From Acidobacteriota bacterium (GTDB lineage: Bacteria > Acidobacteriota > Thermoanaerobaculia > Multivoradales > JBCCEF01): 64,000 bases of DNA. The notes beneath the pieces were generated by a model that saw only the letters and a list, made by a program, of their open reading frames with translations, ran no database searches and was not told the DNA's origin. Below, piece by piece: positions 51,104 to 59,866 of this stretch. The stretch is taken from contig JBCCHV010000014.1 in the NCBI GenBank assembly GCA_039028635.1, positions 42,374 to 106,373 on the forward strand. The letters are read 5' to 3'. A program made the position numbers and the translations under genes. The stretch's first letter is position 1. Each line of letters opens with the position of its first letter.

Positions 51104-52411
51104 CTACCAGCGGCGCTCGGTGCGGCGGCGCAGCCAGACGGCGAAGGCATTCATCGAGATCAGGAAGCCGAGGAGCACCAGGATCGCCGCCGAGGTGCGC
51201 TCGACGAAGGCGCGCTCGGGGATGTCCGACCACAGGAAGATCTGCACCGGCAGCACCGTCGCCGGGTCGAAGGGGCCGGACGGCAGGTCGGCGATGAAGG
51301 CCACCATGCCGATCATCAGCAGCGGCGCGGTCTCGCCGAGGGCCTGCGCCATGCCGATGATGGTGCCGGTGAGAATCCCCGGCAGGGCGAGCGGCAGCAC
51401 ATGGTGCTGGATGACCTGCAGGCGACTCGCGCCGAGGCCGTAGGCGGCCTCGCGGATCGACGGCGGCACCGCCTTGATCGCCGTGCGCGCCGCGATGATG
51501 ATCGTCGGCAGGGTCATCAGCGACAGCACCATGCCGCCGACCAGCGGCGCCGAGCGCGGCAGGCCGAAGAAGTTGAGGAAGACCGCCAATCCGAGCAGAC
51601 CGAAGACGATCGAGGGCACCGCCGCCAGGTTGTTGATGTTGACCTCGATGAGATCCGTCCAGCGGTTCTTGGGCGCCAGCTCCTCGAGATAGATGGCCGC
51701 CGCCACGCCGATCGGGAAGGACAGCACGAGGGTCACCATCAGGGTCAGGCCGGAGCCGATGACAGCGCCGAGAATGCCCGCCATCTCGGGATCCCGCGAG
51801 TCGCCACTGGTGAAGAAGCGAGTGTTGAAGCGGCGCACGATGCGCCCCTCGCTCGCGAGCTGATCGATCCAGGCGATCTGCTGGTCCGTGACCGTGCGCT
51901 CGTCCTCCGGCAGGTCACGCGAGATGTGCCCCTTGAGCAGCATGTCGACGTCGTCCGAAGCCGGCAGCCAGACGGACATTTGCTGGCCGACCAGGGAGGG
52001 GTCGGCCAGCACCCGATCGCGCAGCTCGAACTCGGCACCGCCGCTCACCAGGCCATAGAGCTGGCGGCGGGCCTGGCGCCCTTCGGGCTGGAACTGGGCC
52101 TTGATCGGCTGGCGCCAGAGAGCGACGTACTCTCCCGCCCGCAGGCTCTCCTCGCTGCCGGTGCCGAGAGGATCGAGGAGCGTCGGATCGAAGTAGAGAT
52201 CGTCGAAACGCACCTCCGTTTGCAGGAAGGCGGTGTAGCCCTTGCGCAGGATGTCGCCGAAGAGCAGGATCAGGAAGAGCACCGCCGCGGCGATGGCGAG
52301 CATGCAGAGCAGCCGAAAGCGCTTCTCGGCCGCATAGCGCTTCTTCATCCGCGCCGCGATGGCGTCCGTCTGCAGCAGGGGATGGCGCAGGGTGGCGCTC
52401 GGCTCAGTCAT
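51104..52411 (-). CDS. pstA: Phosphate ABC transporter permease PstA (long form)
   Basis: 435 residues from ATG 52411. Six-helix permease with the EAA loop EAAYGLGASRLQVIQHHVLPLALPG that contacts PstB. An unusually long region (about 170 residues) lies between the first membrane segment (LLCMLAIAAAVLFLILLF) and the second, predicted to be periplasmic, so the protein exceeds E. coli PstA (296) by about 140. Its start overlaps the pstC stop by 8 bp. Last gene of the minus-strand pstSCA unit. Confidence 0.93.
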   Translation of the reverse strand: MTEPSATLRHPLLQTDAIAARMKKRYAAEKRFRLLCMLAIAAAVLFLILLFGDILRKGYTAFLQTEVRFDDLYFDPTLLDPLGTGSEESLRAGEYVALWRQPIKAQFQPEGRQARRQLYGLVSGGAEFELRDRVLADPSLVGQQMSVWLPASDDVDMLLKGHISRDLPEDERTVTDQQIAWIDQLASEGRIVRRFNTRFFTSGDSRDPEMAGILGAVIGSGLTLMVTLVLSFPIGVAAAIYLEELAPKNRWTDLIEVNINNLAAVPSIVFGLLGLAVFLNFFGLPRSAPLVGGMVLSLMTLPTIIIAARTAIKAVPPSIREAAYGLGASRLQVIQHHVLPLALPGILTGTIIGMAQALGETAPLLMIGMVAFIADLPSGPFDPATVLPVQIFLWSDIPERAFVERTSAAILVLLGFLISMNAFAVWLRRRTERRW

Positions 52412-53783
52412 ATTGCTCCCGATATTTGCGCACCACCCGCAGGGCGATGACGTTGAGCACCAGCGTGACGATGAAGAGCAGCAGGCCGAGGGCGAAGGCG
52501 GAGAGAGTCTTGGCGCTCTCGAACTCCTGATCGCCGACCAACAGGGTGACGATCTGAACCGTCACGGTGGTCACCGCCTCGAGAGGATTGATCGTCAGGT
52601 TGGCGGCCAGACCGGCGGCCATCACCACGATCATGGTCTCGCCGATGGCGCGCGACACGGCCAGCAGCAGGCCGCCGACGATGCCCGGCAGGGCGGCCGG
52701 GAAGACCACTCGGCGAATGGTCTCGTTCTGGGTAGCGCCGAGGCCGTAAGAGGCCTCGCGCAGGCCGCGAGGAACGGCCGTGATGACGTCGTCCGAAAGG
52801 GATGAGACGAAGGGAATGATCATCACGCCCATCACCGCGCCGGCGGCGAGAGCGCTCTCCGAGGCGACATCGAGCCCCATCGACTCGCCGAAGCGCCGAA
52901 TCGCCGGCGCCACCGTCAGGGCGGCGAAGAAGCCGTAGACCACGGTGGGCACGCCGGCGAGGATCTCGAGCACCGGCTTGAGCACCTTGCGGGCGCGATC
53001 GCTGGCGTACTCGGCCATGTAGATCGCCGACAGCAGCCCGACGGGGGCCGCCACGCTCATCGCCAGGGCGCTCACCAGAAGGGTGCCGGTGAGCAGCGGA
53101 ATGGCACCGAAGGCGCCGCTGGCACCAACCTGGTCGGCGCGCAATGCGGTCTGCGGGCTCCATTCGAGGCCGAACAGGAACTCGCTCATCGGCACCCGCT
53201 GGAAGAAACGGATCGACTCGAAGAGCAGCGACAGGACGATGCCGACGGTGGTCAGGATGGCGATCGCCGAGCCCAGCATCAACAGGCCACGGACCACCCT
53301 TTCGACGCGATGGATCGCCGCCAGGCGGGGCGAGATGCGCCGGAACGCCCAGAAGAAGCCACCGCAGGCCAGCAGGGCGACGATCGACACCAGGGCCATG
53401 AAGGCGGTGCGACGCAGCCGGCTGTAGTGATCCGCCGCCGCCTGCAGGGCGGGATCGACCTCGCGGCTGACGATGTTGCCGGAGGCGAGATTTTTGATGT
53501 CGTTGACCAGCAGCCCGAGGCGCGCGTCGTCGAGCTCGCGACTCTCCTCGGGCAGGGCCTCGATGGTCATGCGCTCGACCACCGCCGGCTCCAGGGAGAT
53601 CCAGCAGAGGACCAACAGCAGGGCTGGCAGGGCGCACCAGAGGGCGGCGTAGAGGCCGTAGTAGCCGGGCAGCGAGTGCAGGTCCCGGACGCTCGAAGCA
53701 CCGGCCAGAGCGCGGCTGCGGCCCAGGCGATGGGCCACCACCGAGAACGCCAGCAGGGCGACGAGGAGCAGCAGAATCTTCAT
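52404..53783 (-). CDS. pstC: Phosphate ABC transporter permease PstC (long form)
   Basis: 459 residues from ATG 53783. Two membrane segments and a periplasmic loop form an N-terminal extension of about 140 residues (ILLLLVALLAFSVVAHRLG, WCALPALLLVLCWISLEPA, then a coil ending near TAFMALVSIVALLACGG). The conserved permease part follows with the EAA loop EASYGLGATQNETIRRVVFPAALPG. E. coli PstC has 319 residues. Extra soluble regions in both permeases may form a specialised contact with PstS. Downstream of pstS by 60 bp. Confidence 0.92.
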   Translation of the reverse strand: MKILLLLVALLAFSVVAHRLGRSRALAGASSVRDLHSLPGYYGLYAALWCALPALLLVLCWISLEPAVVERMTIEALPEESRELDDARLGLLVNDIKNLASGNIVSREVDPALQAAADHYSRLRRTAFMALVSIVALLACGGFFWAFRRISPRLAAIHRVERVVRGLLMLGSAIAILTTVGIVLSLLFESIRFFQRVPMSEFLFGLEWSPQTALRADQVGASGAFGAIPLLTGTLLVSALAMSVAAPVGLLSAIYMAEYASDRARKVLKPVLEILAGVPTVVYGFFAALTVAPAIRRFGESMGLDVASESALAAGAVMGVMIIPFVSSLSDDVITAVPRGLREASYGLGATQNETIRRVVFPAALPGIVGGLLLAVSRAIGETMIVVMAAGLAANLTINPLEAVTTVTVQIVTLLVGDQEFESAKTLSAFALGLLLFIVTLVLNVIALRVVRKYREQYD

Positions 53784-53843
53784 GGTGGGAGATCGAAGGG
53801 AAGGGCGGTCCACCAGGGACCGCCCTTCGCCCGAAGGAATCGC

Positions 53844-54878
53844 TTAGCGACCGACGTTGCTCGACAGGGTGAGACCCGCCTGCTTGACACCGGCATACTC
53901 ACCGCTCGGCAGCGGAATCAGACCGAGCTCGGAGAGGTAGCCCTCGTCGCCCATGGCGCCGGAGCTGGTGAACTCCTTGACGAAGTCACGGATGCCGGGG
54001 ATGACATCGGCGTGAGCGTTCTTGACATAGAAAAAGAGCGGACGCGACACCGGGTAGGACTGGTCGGAGATGTTGTCGAAGGTGGGAACCACGCCATCGA
54101 CCTTGCTGCCCTGGATTTTGTCGCGGTTCTGGTCGAGGAAGCTGAAGCCGAAGACGCCGAGGGCGTTGGGGTTGGCCTCGAGCTTCTGCACGATCAGGTT
54201 GTCGTTCTCGCCGGCCTCGACGTAGGCGCCGTCCTCACGGACGCCGTGGCAGATGGCCTTGTAGCGGTTCTTGTCCTGCTTCTTGAGGGCCTTGATCCAG
54301 TCGAACTTCTTGCAGCCGCCCTCCATCGCCAGCTCGGCGAAGGCGTCGCGGGTGCCGGAGGTCGGCGGCGGGCCGAGGACCTCGATCTTGACGTTCGGCA
54401 GCGACGGGTCGACATCGCTCCACTTCTTGTAGGGATTGGCCTTCAGCTTGCCGTCCCCGGCCGGGACCTCCTTCGCCAGGGCGAGGAAGATCTGCTTGCG
54501 AGTCAGGTCGAGCTTGGCACCCTTCTTCGAGTTGGCCACCACGATGCCGTCGTAACCGATCTTGATCTCGGTGATGTCGGTCACGCCGTTGCCCTTGCAG
54601 AGCTCGACCTCGGAGGCCTTGATCGCACGCGAGGCATTGGTGATGTCCGGGTGCTCGACGCCGACACCCGAGCAGAAGAGCTTGAGACCACCGCCGGAGC
54701 CGGTGCTCTCGACCACCGGCGTCTTGAAGGTCGACTTGCGGCCGAACTGCTCGGCCACCTTGGTCGCGAAGGGGTAAACCGTCGACGAGCCGACGATCTT
54801 GATCTGGTCGCGCTGAGCGAGCGCCGCCGGGGCCGTCCAGAAGGCGACCAAGGTGAGCAGGACGAACATCTTCTTCAT
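53844..54878 (-). CDS. pstS: Phosphate-binding periplasmic protein PstS
   Basis: 344 residues from ATG 54878, with GGAGGAATGCCCTG upstream. Signal peptide MKKMFVLLTLVAFWTAPAALAQ. Phosphate-binding segments: IVGSSTVYPFATKVAEQF near residue 30, ESTGSGGGLKLFCSG, and PPTSGTRDAFAE. No lipobox, so it is soluble in the periplasm. It captures phosphate for PstCA. The upstream region carries the candidate Pho box 55030-55058. Confidence 0.95.
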   Translation of the reverse strand: MKKMFVLLTLVAFWTAPAALAQRDQIKIVGSSTVYPFATKVAEQFGRKSTFKTPVVESTGSGGGLKLFCSGVGVEHPDITNASRAIKASEVELCKGNGVTDITEIKIGYDGIVVANSKKGAKLDLTRKQIFLALAKEVPAGDGKLKANPYKKWSDVDPSLPNVKIEVLGPPPTSGTRDAFAELAMEGGCKKFDWIKALKKQDKNRYKAICHGVREDGAYVEAGENDNLIVQKLEANPNALGVFGFSFLDQNRDKIQGSKVDGVVPTFDNISDQSYPVSRPLFFYVKNAHADVIPGIRDFVKEFTSSGAMGDEGYLSELGLIPLPSGEYAGVKQAGLTLSSNVGR

Positions 54879-55029
54879 CAGGGCATTCCTCCGAATCTGG
54901 GGTTCCAGAAGTTTCAGCATTGCGGATCTGCACAAGGCCCGCCGGAACAGGCGAGGGCGGACTCAGAGAGCAGCCGAACCGACGAGCGGCCCGGGCACTG
55001 AAAAAGTACTCAGAGGGGACAACGGGTTG

Positions 55030-55058
55030 GCGACGTGGCCGTGACCGTCCTGTGACAA
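55030..55058 (-). promoter_or_regulatory. Candidate Pho box upstream of pstSCA
   Basis: On the minus strand heptamers TTGTCAC (55058-55052), CGGTCAC (55047-55041) and ACGTCGC (55036-55030) at exact 11-bp period. TACTTT follows 21 nt later as a weak -10. It is about 150 bp upstream of the pstS ATG. Same layout as before phoU. Confidence 0.55.
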
Positions 55059-55104
55059 GAGGAGCCGGAGCGATCCGCTCCGGCTCCTCTTGCGGTTTCT
55101 TTTC

Positions 55105-55229
55105 GGGGGGGCTAAAGGCGCCCCCTCACCCGCACGCACATGTCGTGCGGGCTCACCCCCATCCTCGGCGGCTTCCGCCGCCGCCCCGGGCTTCGCCCTC
55201 GGGAGCGGTGTGCTGGGTAGCACACCGCT
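55105..55229 (+). repeat. Multi-hairpin dispersed element, copy R3
   Basis: Stem A GGGGGGGC..GCCCCC (from 55105), stem B CCCGCAC/GTGCGGG with loop GCACATGTC (55130-55152), linker CACCCCCATCCT, stem C GGCGGCTTCCGCCGCC, stem D GGGCTTCGCCC, and an extra stem E AGCGGTGTGCT/AGCACACCGCT with loop GGGT (55204-55229). This is the one copy not downstream of a gene in the same orientation; it faces R4 across about 85 bp. Confidence 0.75.
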
Positions 55230-55313
55230 GCTCTGGATGGTGGCCCTTAGACGAGATTGTCGAGAGTGAGCCTCTCGCCCTGACTCAACACGTCAGCCCC
55301 TTGTTGCAAGACG

Positions 55314-55453
55314 CGAGGTGCTACTCAGCACCTCGTGACCGAGCGCAGGAAGCGCGAGGCGGCGGCGAGAGCCGCCGAGGTCGGGGGTGAGAGCGAACGA
55401 CATGTGCGTCGCCGGGCCGCGCAGGCTCGAGGGGGGCGCCTTTAGCCCCCCTT
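55314..55453 (-). repeat. Multi-hairpin dispersed element, copy R4 (inverted relative to R3)
   Basis: On the minus strand stem A GGGGGGC/GCCCCCC (55451-55431) starts at the base after the TAA of the TPR gene. Stem B, GCGAC/GTTCGC with one extra T, keeps the loop GCACATGTC. Then CACCCCCGACCT, stem C GGCGGCTCTCGCCGCC, stem D GCGCTTCCTGCGC, and stem E CGAGGTGCT/AGCACCTCG with loop GAGT (55335-55314). The spacer between R3 and R4 (55230-55313) holds a small hairpin and no gene. Confidence 0.75.
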
Positions 55454-55931
55454 AGGAAAAGAGATGCCGGACGAAGCCGAGGGCGCGATTGAAGGGATTC
55501 GAGCGCGGCAAGAAGCCGAGCACCGGCGGCCGGCGTTGGCCCATTTCGCGCTGCAGGGCGAGCAGGCGCGGGTTTTCGGCCTCGACCGCCAAGCCCTTTT
55601 CGAGAGCCCGCCAGGCGGCGCGACGGTTGTGCACCAGCATCTCCGTGCGGGCGAGGTTGTAGTAGTTCTCGGCACGGTAGAACTCGACCTTGATGGCGTG
55701 TCGGCAGAGACGCCGGCCCTCGTGAATGCGGTTTTCCTGCAGCGCCATGCCGTAGCCGAGGTAGGAGTAGAAAACACCCGGCAGGCCTTCGTGCTTTTCG
55801 GCCAGGGCGGCCAGCACCTCGAGGCCGCGCTCCCACTCTTCAAGGCGGCAGAGATGCAGTCCGGCCTCGAGCTCCTCTTGCAGCACGGAGTCTTCTAGCA
55901 CATTGGCACGGCCTTCTCGATGAGGTTCCAC
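55452..55931 (-). CDS. TPR-repeat-like protein
   Basis: 159 residues from ATG 55931. Helix-turn-helix repeats of TPR type: ELEAGLHLCRLEEWERGLEVL, LPGVFYSYLGYGMALQENR and ENYYNLARTEMLVHNRRAAW. No signal peptide. The C-terminus (PPVLGFLPRSNPFNRALGFV) is basic and hydrophobic, possibly membrane-associating; similar endings occur in cytoplasmic TPR adaptors. Divergent from the TPR/cyclic-nucleotide-domain gene at 56205, which has similar repeats, so the two may act together. Partner unknown. Confidence 0.72.
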   Translation of the reverse strand: MEPHREGRANVLEDSVLQEELEAGLHLCRLEEWERGLEVLAALAEKHEGLPGVFYSYLGYGMALQENRIHEGRRLCRHAIKVEFYRAENYYNLARTEMLVHNRRAAWRALEKGLAVEAENPRLLALQREMGQRRPPVLGFLPRSNPFNRALGFVRHLFS

Positions 55932-56204
55932 CGCCGGTGATTTTAGGCCACGGCTTATAGCCGAGGCAACATGACTCGCTCAGCGCCGCGCACCAGCAGG
56001 CCATGGACTGGATGCCGGCAGCGCCGGGCGGCGACTCCGGTTCGCCGCCGGAAGTCGCGCCCAACGCTCGCCCGGCGGAGTTCCGCGAGCTCCGCCGCGG
56101 TAACCCTCGCGGAGCTCGCCGACCCGTGTCCTGGTACGATCTATGGCTGCGATCGGCATCGCCGCGATCAGGCCGCGACGCTTTCCGATCCACCCCGAAT
56201 CGTC
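55932..56204. other. Non-coding region between divergent TPR genes
   Basis: 273 bp that must hold promoters for both directions. No clear -35/-10 pair, Pho box or TTCACA-N16-CGTC motif was seen. Open frames crossing it are Arg/Pro-rich and not convincing. Confidence 0.4.
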
Positions 56205-57974
56205 ATGGATCATCGCCCCGAGATCGACCAGCTCCTCAACCTCGCGGCCTCGCTGCGCCGAGACGATCTGCCGGAAGAGGCCGGCGAGCTGCTGCGCGTC
56301 GTCCTGCGCCTCGACCCCACCCATGTCGGCGCCAAGGTCGCCCTCGCCGAGGTTCGACGCAGCCAGCGTCAGGCCGATCCCAAGGGGCGACCGCCGAGCC
56401 TCCGGGAGCAGCTACGCGAGCAACTGCGGCGCCACGCCATCGACGCCGCCCAGTTTCGCGGCCTGGCCGAGATCTATCTCGAGAACAATCAACGGCAGCG
56501 CGCCGAGCAATGCCTCGAGGTGGCCCGCGCCCGGGATCTCGCCAGCCCGGGGCTGCACAAACTGCACGGCCGCTTGCTCTTCGAGGGCCGCGACTTCGCC
56601 GTCGCCGCCGAAGAGCTGGGCCACAGCCTGCGCCTCGACCCTTTCGACGGCGACGCCGCCGAGCTGCTGGGACGGGCCGAGTATGGCTGTCACGAGCTCG
56701 AGAAGGCCCTCGAAGCCACCATCCAGGCCTTTCTCTTGACGCCTCGCAACTCGGATAAGAAGAGCGAGCGTCTGCGGCGACGGATTCAAACCCTGCGCAA
56801 GGTCCTCGAGTGGGACAACCGCCAGCTCTCGCAGGCCTTCCAGGCTCGGCGCGCCCACCTGCAGATCGCCTTCGACCGCCTCGAGTGGCGCCGCGAGCGC
56901 TTTCTCGAAGAGCACGGCCTCGAGGCCGAGGATCTCGCCCCGCAGCGCCCCACTCCGCCCCCGACCACCGGCAGCCGCCTGGCGCTGGCCGGTCGCCTGC
57001 GGCGCATTCCGATGCTCGAGCACCTCGGCGACGATCAAATCTTCGAGCTCTCCGCCGCCTGCCGTAGCGAAGAGGTCGAAGCCGGCACCAGCCTCTTCCA
57101 CCACGGCAGCTATGGCCGCGACATTTTCTGGCTCGAGCAGGGTGAGATCCAGATCCGGCGGGAGACCTCTTACGGCACCTTCCGCCTCGGCACGCTGCAG
57201 ACCGGCGACCTGCTGGGCGAAGCCGGCTACATCACCGGCCTGGAGCGCTCCGGAACCGCCTACGCGGTCACCGCGGCGACCCTGATGCGCCTTGACGCCG
57301 ACACCCTCGACCTGGTGATCGAGCGTCATCCGGAGCTCGGCGTCCAGCTCCACTGGACCTTCTGGCACGGTCTGTCGCGCAAGCTGCGCGCCACCAACGG
57401 CCAGTTGCAGAGCTTCTTCGACCCCGGCGCTCTGCCCGAGAACTTCCTGCGCCTGCGGCGCCAAGACGTGGTCGGAGCGCGCCAGGTCAAGGTCGATCCC
57501 AACGCCAAGATCCGGCTGTTTCGCGAGCAGGGCCTGTCGCGGCGCGAGCTGATGACGCTGGCCACCTTCTCGCGCGAACGCAGCTACCCCCAGGGCTCCT
57601 TCATCTTCCGCGAGGGCGACGAAGGCCAGGAGATGCACATCGTCCTCGATGGCCAGGTGATGATCTCGAAGTTCATCGCCGGCGGTGGCGACGAAGGCCT
57701 GGCCATTCTCGGCCGCGGCGAGTTCTTCGGCGAGATGTCCCTGATCGACGGCGAGCCCCGTTCCGCCGATGCCCGCCCCCACGGCGGCTCCGCCACGGTG
57801 CTCACCCTCGACCAGTCGGCGGTGCAGGAGATCCTGTCCTACGACAGCCCCGCCGCCCTCGAATTCCTGCAGCTCCTCTGCCGCTTGATCGCCCACCGCC
57901 TGCGCGAGATCGACGAGAAGGTGATTGGCTGGCGCATTCTCTCCGGCGACCGCAGCGAGAGCGTTTCGGCCTGA
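56205..57974 (+). CDS. TPR protein with two cyclic-nucleotide-binding-type domains
   Basis: 589 residues from ATG 56205; the earlier open frame looks non-coding. Residues 1-195 are TPR-like (AGELLRVVLRLDPTHVGAKVAL, AEIYLENNQRQRAEQCLEVAR). After a coiled-coil linker, a first cNMP domain spans about 265-380 (PMLEHLGDDQIFELSAAC, GDLLGEAGYITGLERSGTAYA). A second spans about 440-575 (YPQGSFIFREGDEGQEMHIV, LGRGEFFGEMSLIDGEPRSADA). The second keeps the phosphate-cassette pattern FGEMSLIDGEPRSA; the first (LGEAGYITGLERSGTA) is looser. There is no HTH, so it is not a CRP-type regulator; it is probably a cyclic-nucleotide-responsive scaffold. Confidence 0.83.
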   Translation: MDHRPEIDQLLNLAASLRRDDLPEEAGELLRVVLRLDPTHVGAKVALAEVRRSQRQADPKGRPPSLREQLREQLRRHAIDAAQFRGLAEIYLENNQRQRAEQCLEVARARDLASPGLHKLHGRLLFEGRDFAVAAEELGHSLRLDPFDGDAAELLGRAEYGCHELEKALEATIQAFLLTPRNSDKKSERLRRRIQTLRKVLEWDNRQLSQAFQARRAHLQIAFDRLEWRRERFLEEHGLEAEDLAPQRPTPPPTTGSRLALAGRLRRIPMLEHLGDDQIFELSAACRSEEVEAGTSLFHHGSYGRDIFWLEQGEIQIRRETSYGTFRLGTLQTGDLLGEAGYITGLERSGTAYAVTAATLMRLDADTLDLVIERHPELGVQLHWTFWHGLSRKLRATNGQLQSFFDPGALPENFLRLRRQDVVGARQVKVDPNAKIRLFREQGLSRRELMTLATFSRERSYPQGSFIFREGDEGQEMHIVLDGQVMISKFIAGGGDEGLAILGRGEFFGEMSLIDGEPRSADARPHGGSATVLTLDQSAVQEILSYDSPAALEFLQLLCRLIAHRLREIDEKVIGWRILSGDRSESVSA

Positions 57975-58321
57975 GGCGACCTTCGGCGCAGCGCCGACGA
58001 GGCGTCCACGGCCGCCGGCGCTGCGATAAACTCAGCCTCCTTGAAGCTCGTACTGTCCTGAGGAGAGCTCGTTCCGAGCCTTCCGTCTCAGTCTGAGGTG
58101 CAAGTCCGACAACCGCGAGAGCACCGGCGACCGGTCACCAGCCGGAAATTTCCGATGACCGTTCGAGCTTTCGCGACCCCGGCCGCAAGGCTCCTGGGCA
58201 CGACCCGCACCGCAGCTTGTCTCGCACCCAAGCGTCGTACTCGCTTCGAAGGCCGGCAACGACGCCGAGCTTTCCCATCTCGGCCGCATCGCGGCCCATT
58301 GACTGTCTGAACGAGGTATCT
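57975..58321. other. Gap with hairpin after the cNMP-domain gene; leader of the M16 pair
   Basis: CGCAGCGCCG (57987-57996) and CGGCGCTGCG (58016-58025) form a perfect 10-bp stem with a 19-nt loop, 12 bp after the stop; it may serve as terminator though it lacks a T-tract. The rest has no convincing gene, RNA or promoter. Confidence 0.45.
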
Positions 58322-59848
58322 ATGATTCGACCCCTGTCGCTCTTCGACCGACGGCTCCTGGTCCTGGCGGCCGCCCTGCTCCTGGCGCTGCCGGCGGTCT
58401 CCCAGGACCTCGCCTCCTTCGAAAAGAAGACCACCGTCCACACCCTCGACAACGGCTGGACCTTCCTGATCGTCGAACGGCCGACGGCACCGGTCTTCTC
58501 CTTCGCGACCATCGTCAAGGTGGGCTCGGCACAAGAGCTTCCCGGCATCACCGGGCTGGCTCACATGTTCGAGCACATGGCCTTCAAGGGCACCCGCGAG
58601 ATCGGCACCACCGACTACGATGCCGAAGCCAAGGCCCTCGAGGCCCTCGAAGCCGCCTATCTCGCCTGGCAGGACGAGCGCCTGTCCGGCAAGGCCGACG
58701 AGGCGCGCCTGGCAGAGCTCGAGAAAGCCTTCAAGGAGCGTCAGGAGGAGGCCCAGCAGTACGTCGTCCAGAACGCCTTCGACGAGATCGTCGAGCGCGC
58801 CGGCGGCACCGGCATGAACGCCTTCACCAACACCGACTGGACCGGCTACTTCTACTCCCTGCCGGCCAACCGCACCGAGCTCTTCACCCTCCTCGAGTCG
58901 GACCGCTTCTCGAATCCGGTGTTTCGCGAGTTCTACCAGGAGCGCGACGTGGTGCAGGAGGAGCGTCGCCTGCGCACCGAGAGTCAGCCCATCGGCCGGC
59001 TGGTGGAGCAGTTCCTGATGACCGCCTTCTCGGCCCACACCTACAAGCAGCCGGTGGTCGGCTATCCGAGCGACCTGCAGGCCTTCACCATGACCGACGC
59101 CGGCGAGTTCTTCCAGACCTACTATGCGCCCTCGAACATGATCACGGCGGTGGTCGGCCACGTCGACGCCGAACGCCTGATTCCCCAGCTCGAGCGCTAC
59201 TTCGGACGGATCCCGGCCCGCAAGGGGCCGTCGCCGCTGCGCACCGTCGAGCCGCCGCAGCTCGGTGAGCGCACCGTGCGGTTGGTCGAGAAGGCCCAGC
59301 CGATCTACCTCGAGGGCTATCACAAGCCCGAGAACACCCACCCGGACCAGCCGGTCTTCGACGCCATCGACGACATCCTGTCGAACGGTCGCACTTCGCG
59401 TCTCCACCGTCGCCTGATCCGCGACGAGCAGGTCGCCGTGACGGTGCAGACCTTCACCGGCTTCCCGGGATCGCGCTATCCCAATCTATGGACCGCTCTG
59501 GTGGTGCCGTCCCGCCAAGCCGACCTGGAAGACTTCCAGGGCCAGCTACGCGAGGAGATCGAGCGCCTCAAGACCGAAGACGTCAGTGCCGAGGAGCTCG
59601 AGCGTTTCAAGACCCGCGCCAAGGGCGATCTAATTCGCGGTCTGCGCAGCAACCAAGGGCTGGCCTTCCAGCTCGCCACCTATCAGGCCCTGTTCGGCGA
59701 CTGGCGCGAGCTGTTCCGCAGCATCGACCGCCTCGAAGCGGTGACGCCGGCGGATATCCGTCGCGTCGCCAACGAGACCTTCAAGACCAACAACCGGACC
59801 GTCGCCTACATCGAGACGACGACCGAAGAAGCCGGCGCAGGCCGCTAG
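58322..59848 (+). CDS. M16-family zinc peptidase, catalytic subunit
   Basis: 508 residues from ATG 58322. Signal peptide ending near LLLALPAVSQ. Inverted zinc motif HxxEH is intact as H81-MF-E84-H85 (GLAHMFEHMAFKGT). The third zinc ligand is the glutamate in DVVQEERRLR. Between them a charged helical insertion of about 60 residues (AKALEALEAAYLAWQDERLSG onward) is longer than in typical M16 enzymes. It probably acts in the periplasm as one half of a heterodimer with the next gene, 18 bp downstream, which lacks the zinc motif. Substrates are likely peptides. Confidence 0.9.
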   Translation: MIRPLSLFDRRLLVLAAALLLALPAVSQDLASFEKKTTVHTLDNGWTFLIVERPTAPVFSFATIVKVGSAQELPGITGLAHMFEHMAFKGTREIGTTDYDAEAKALEALEAAYLAWQDERLSGKADEARLAELEKAFKERQEEAQQYVVQNAFDEIVERAGGTGMNAFTNTDWTGYFYSLPANRTELFTLLESDRFSNPVFREFYQERDVVQEERRLRTESQPIGRLVEQFLMTAFSAHTYKQPVVGYPSDLQAFTMTDAGEFFQTYYAPSNMITAVVGHVDAERLIPQLERYFGRIPARKGPSPLRTVEPPQLGERTVRLVEKAQPIYLEGYHKPENTHPDQPVFDAIDDILSNGRTSRLHRRLIRDEQVAVTVQTFTGFPGSRYPNLWTALVVPSRQADLEDFQGQLREEIERLKTEDVSAEELERFKTRAKGDLIRGLRSNQGLAFQLATYQALFGDWRELFRSIDRLEAVTPADIRRVANETFKTNNRTVAYIETTTEEAGAGR

Positions 59849-59866
59849 GTACGGGAGAACGAGATC

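Noticed and set aside
58098..58310. 70-codon open frame before the M16 pair
   Set aside because: Strongly Arg-rich, no ribosome site, no similarity to a known small protein; likely leader sequence.
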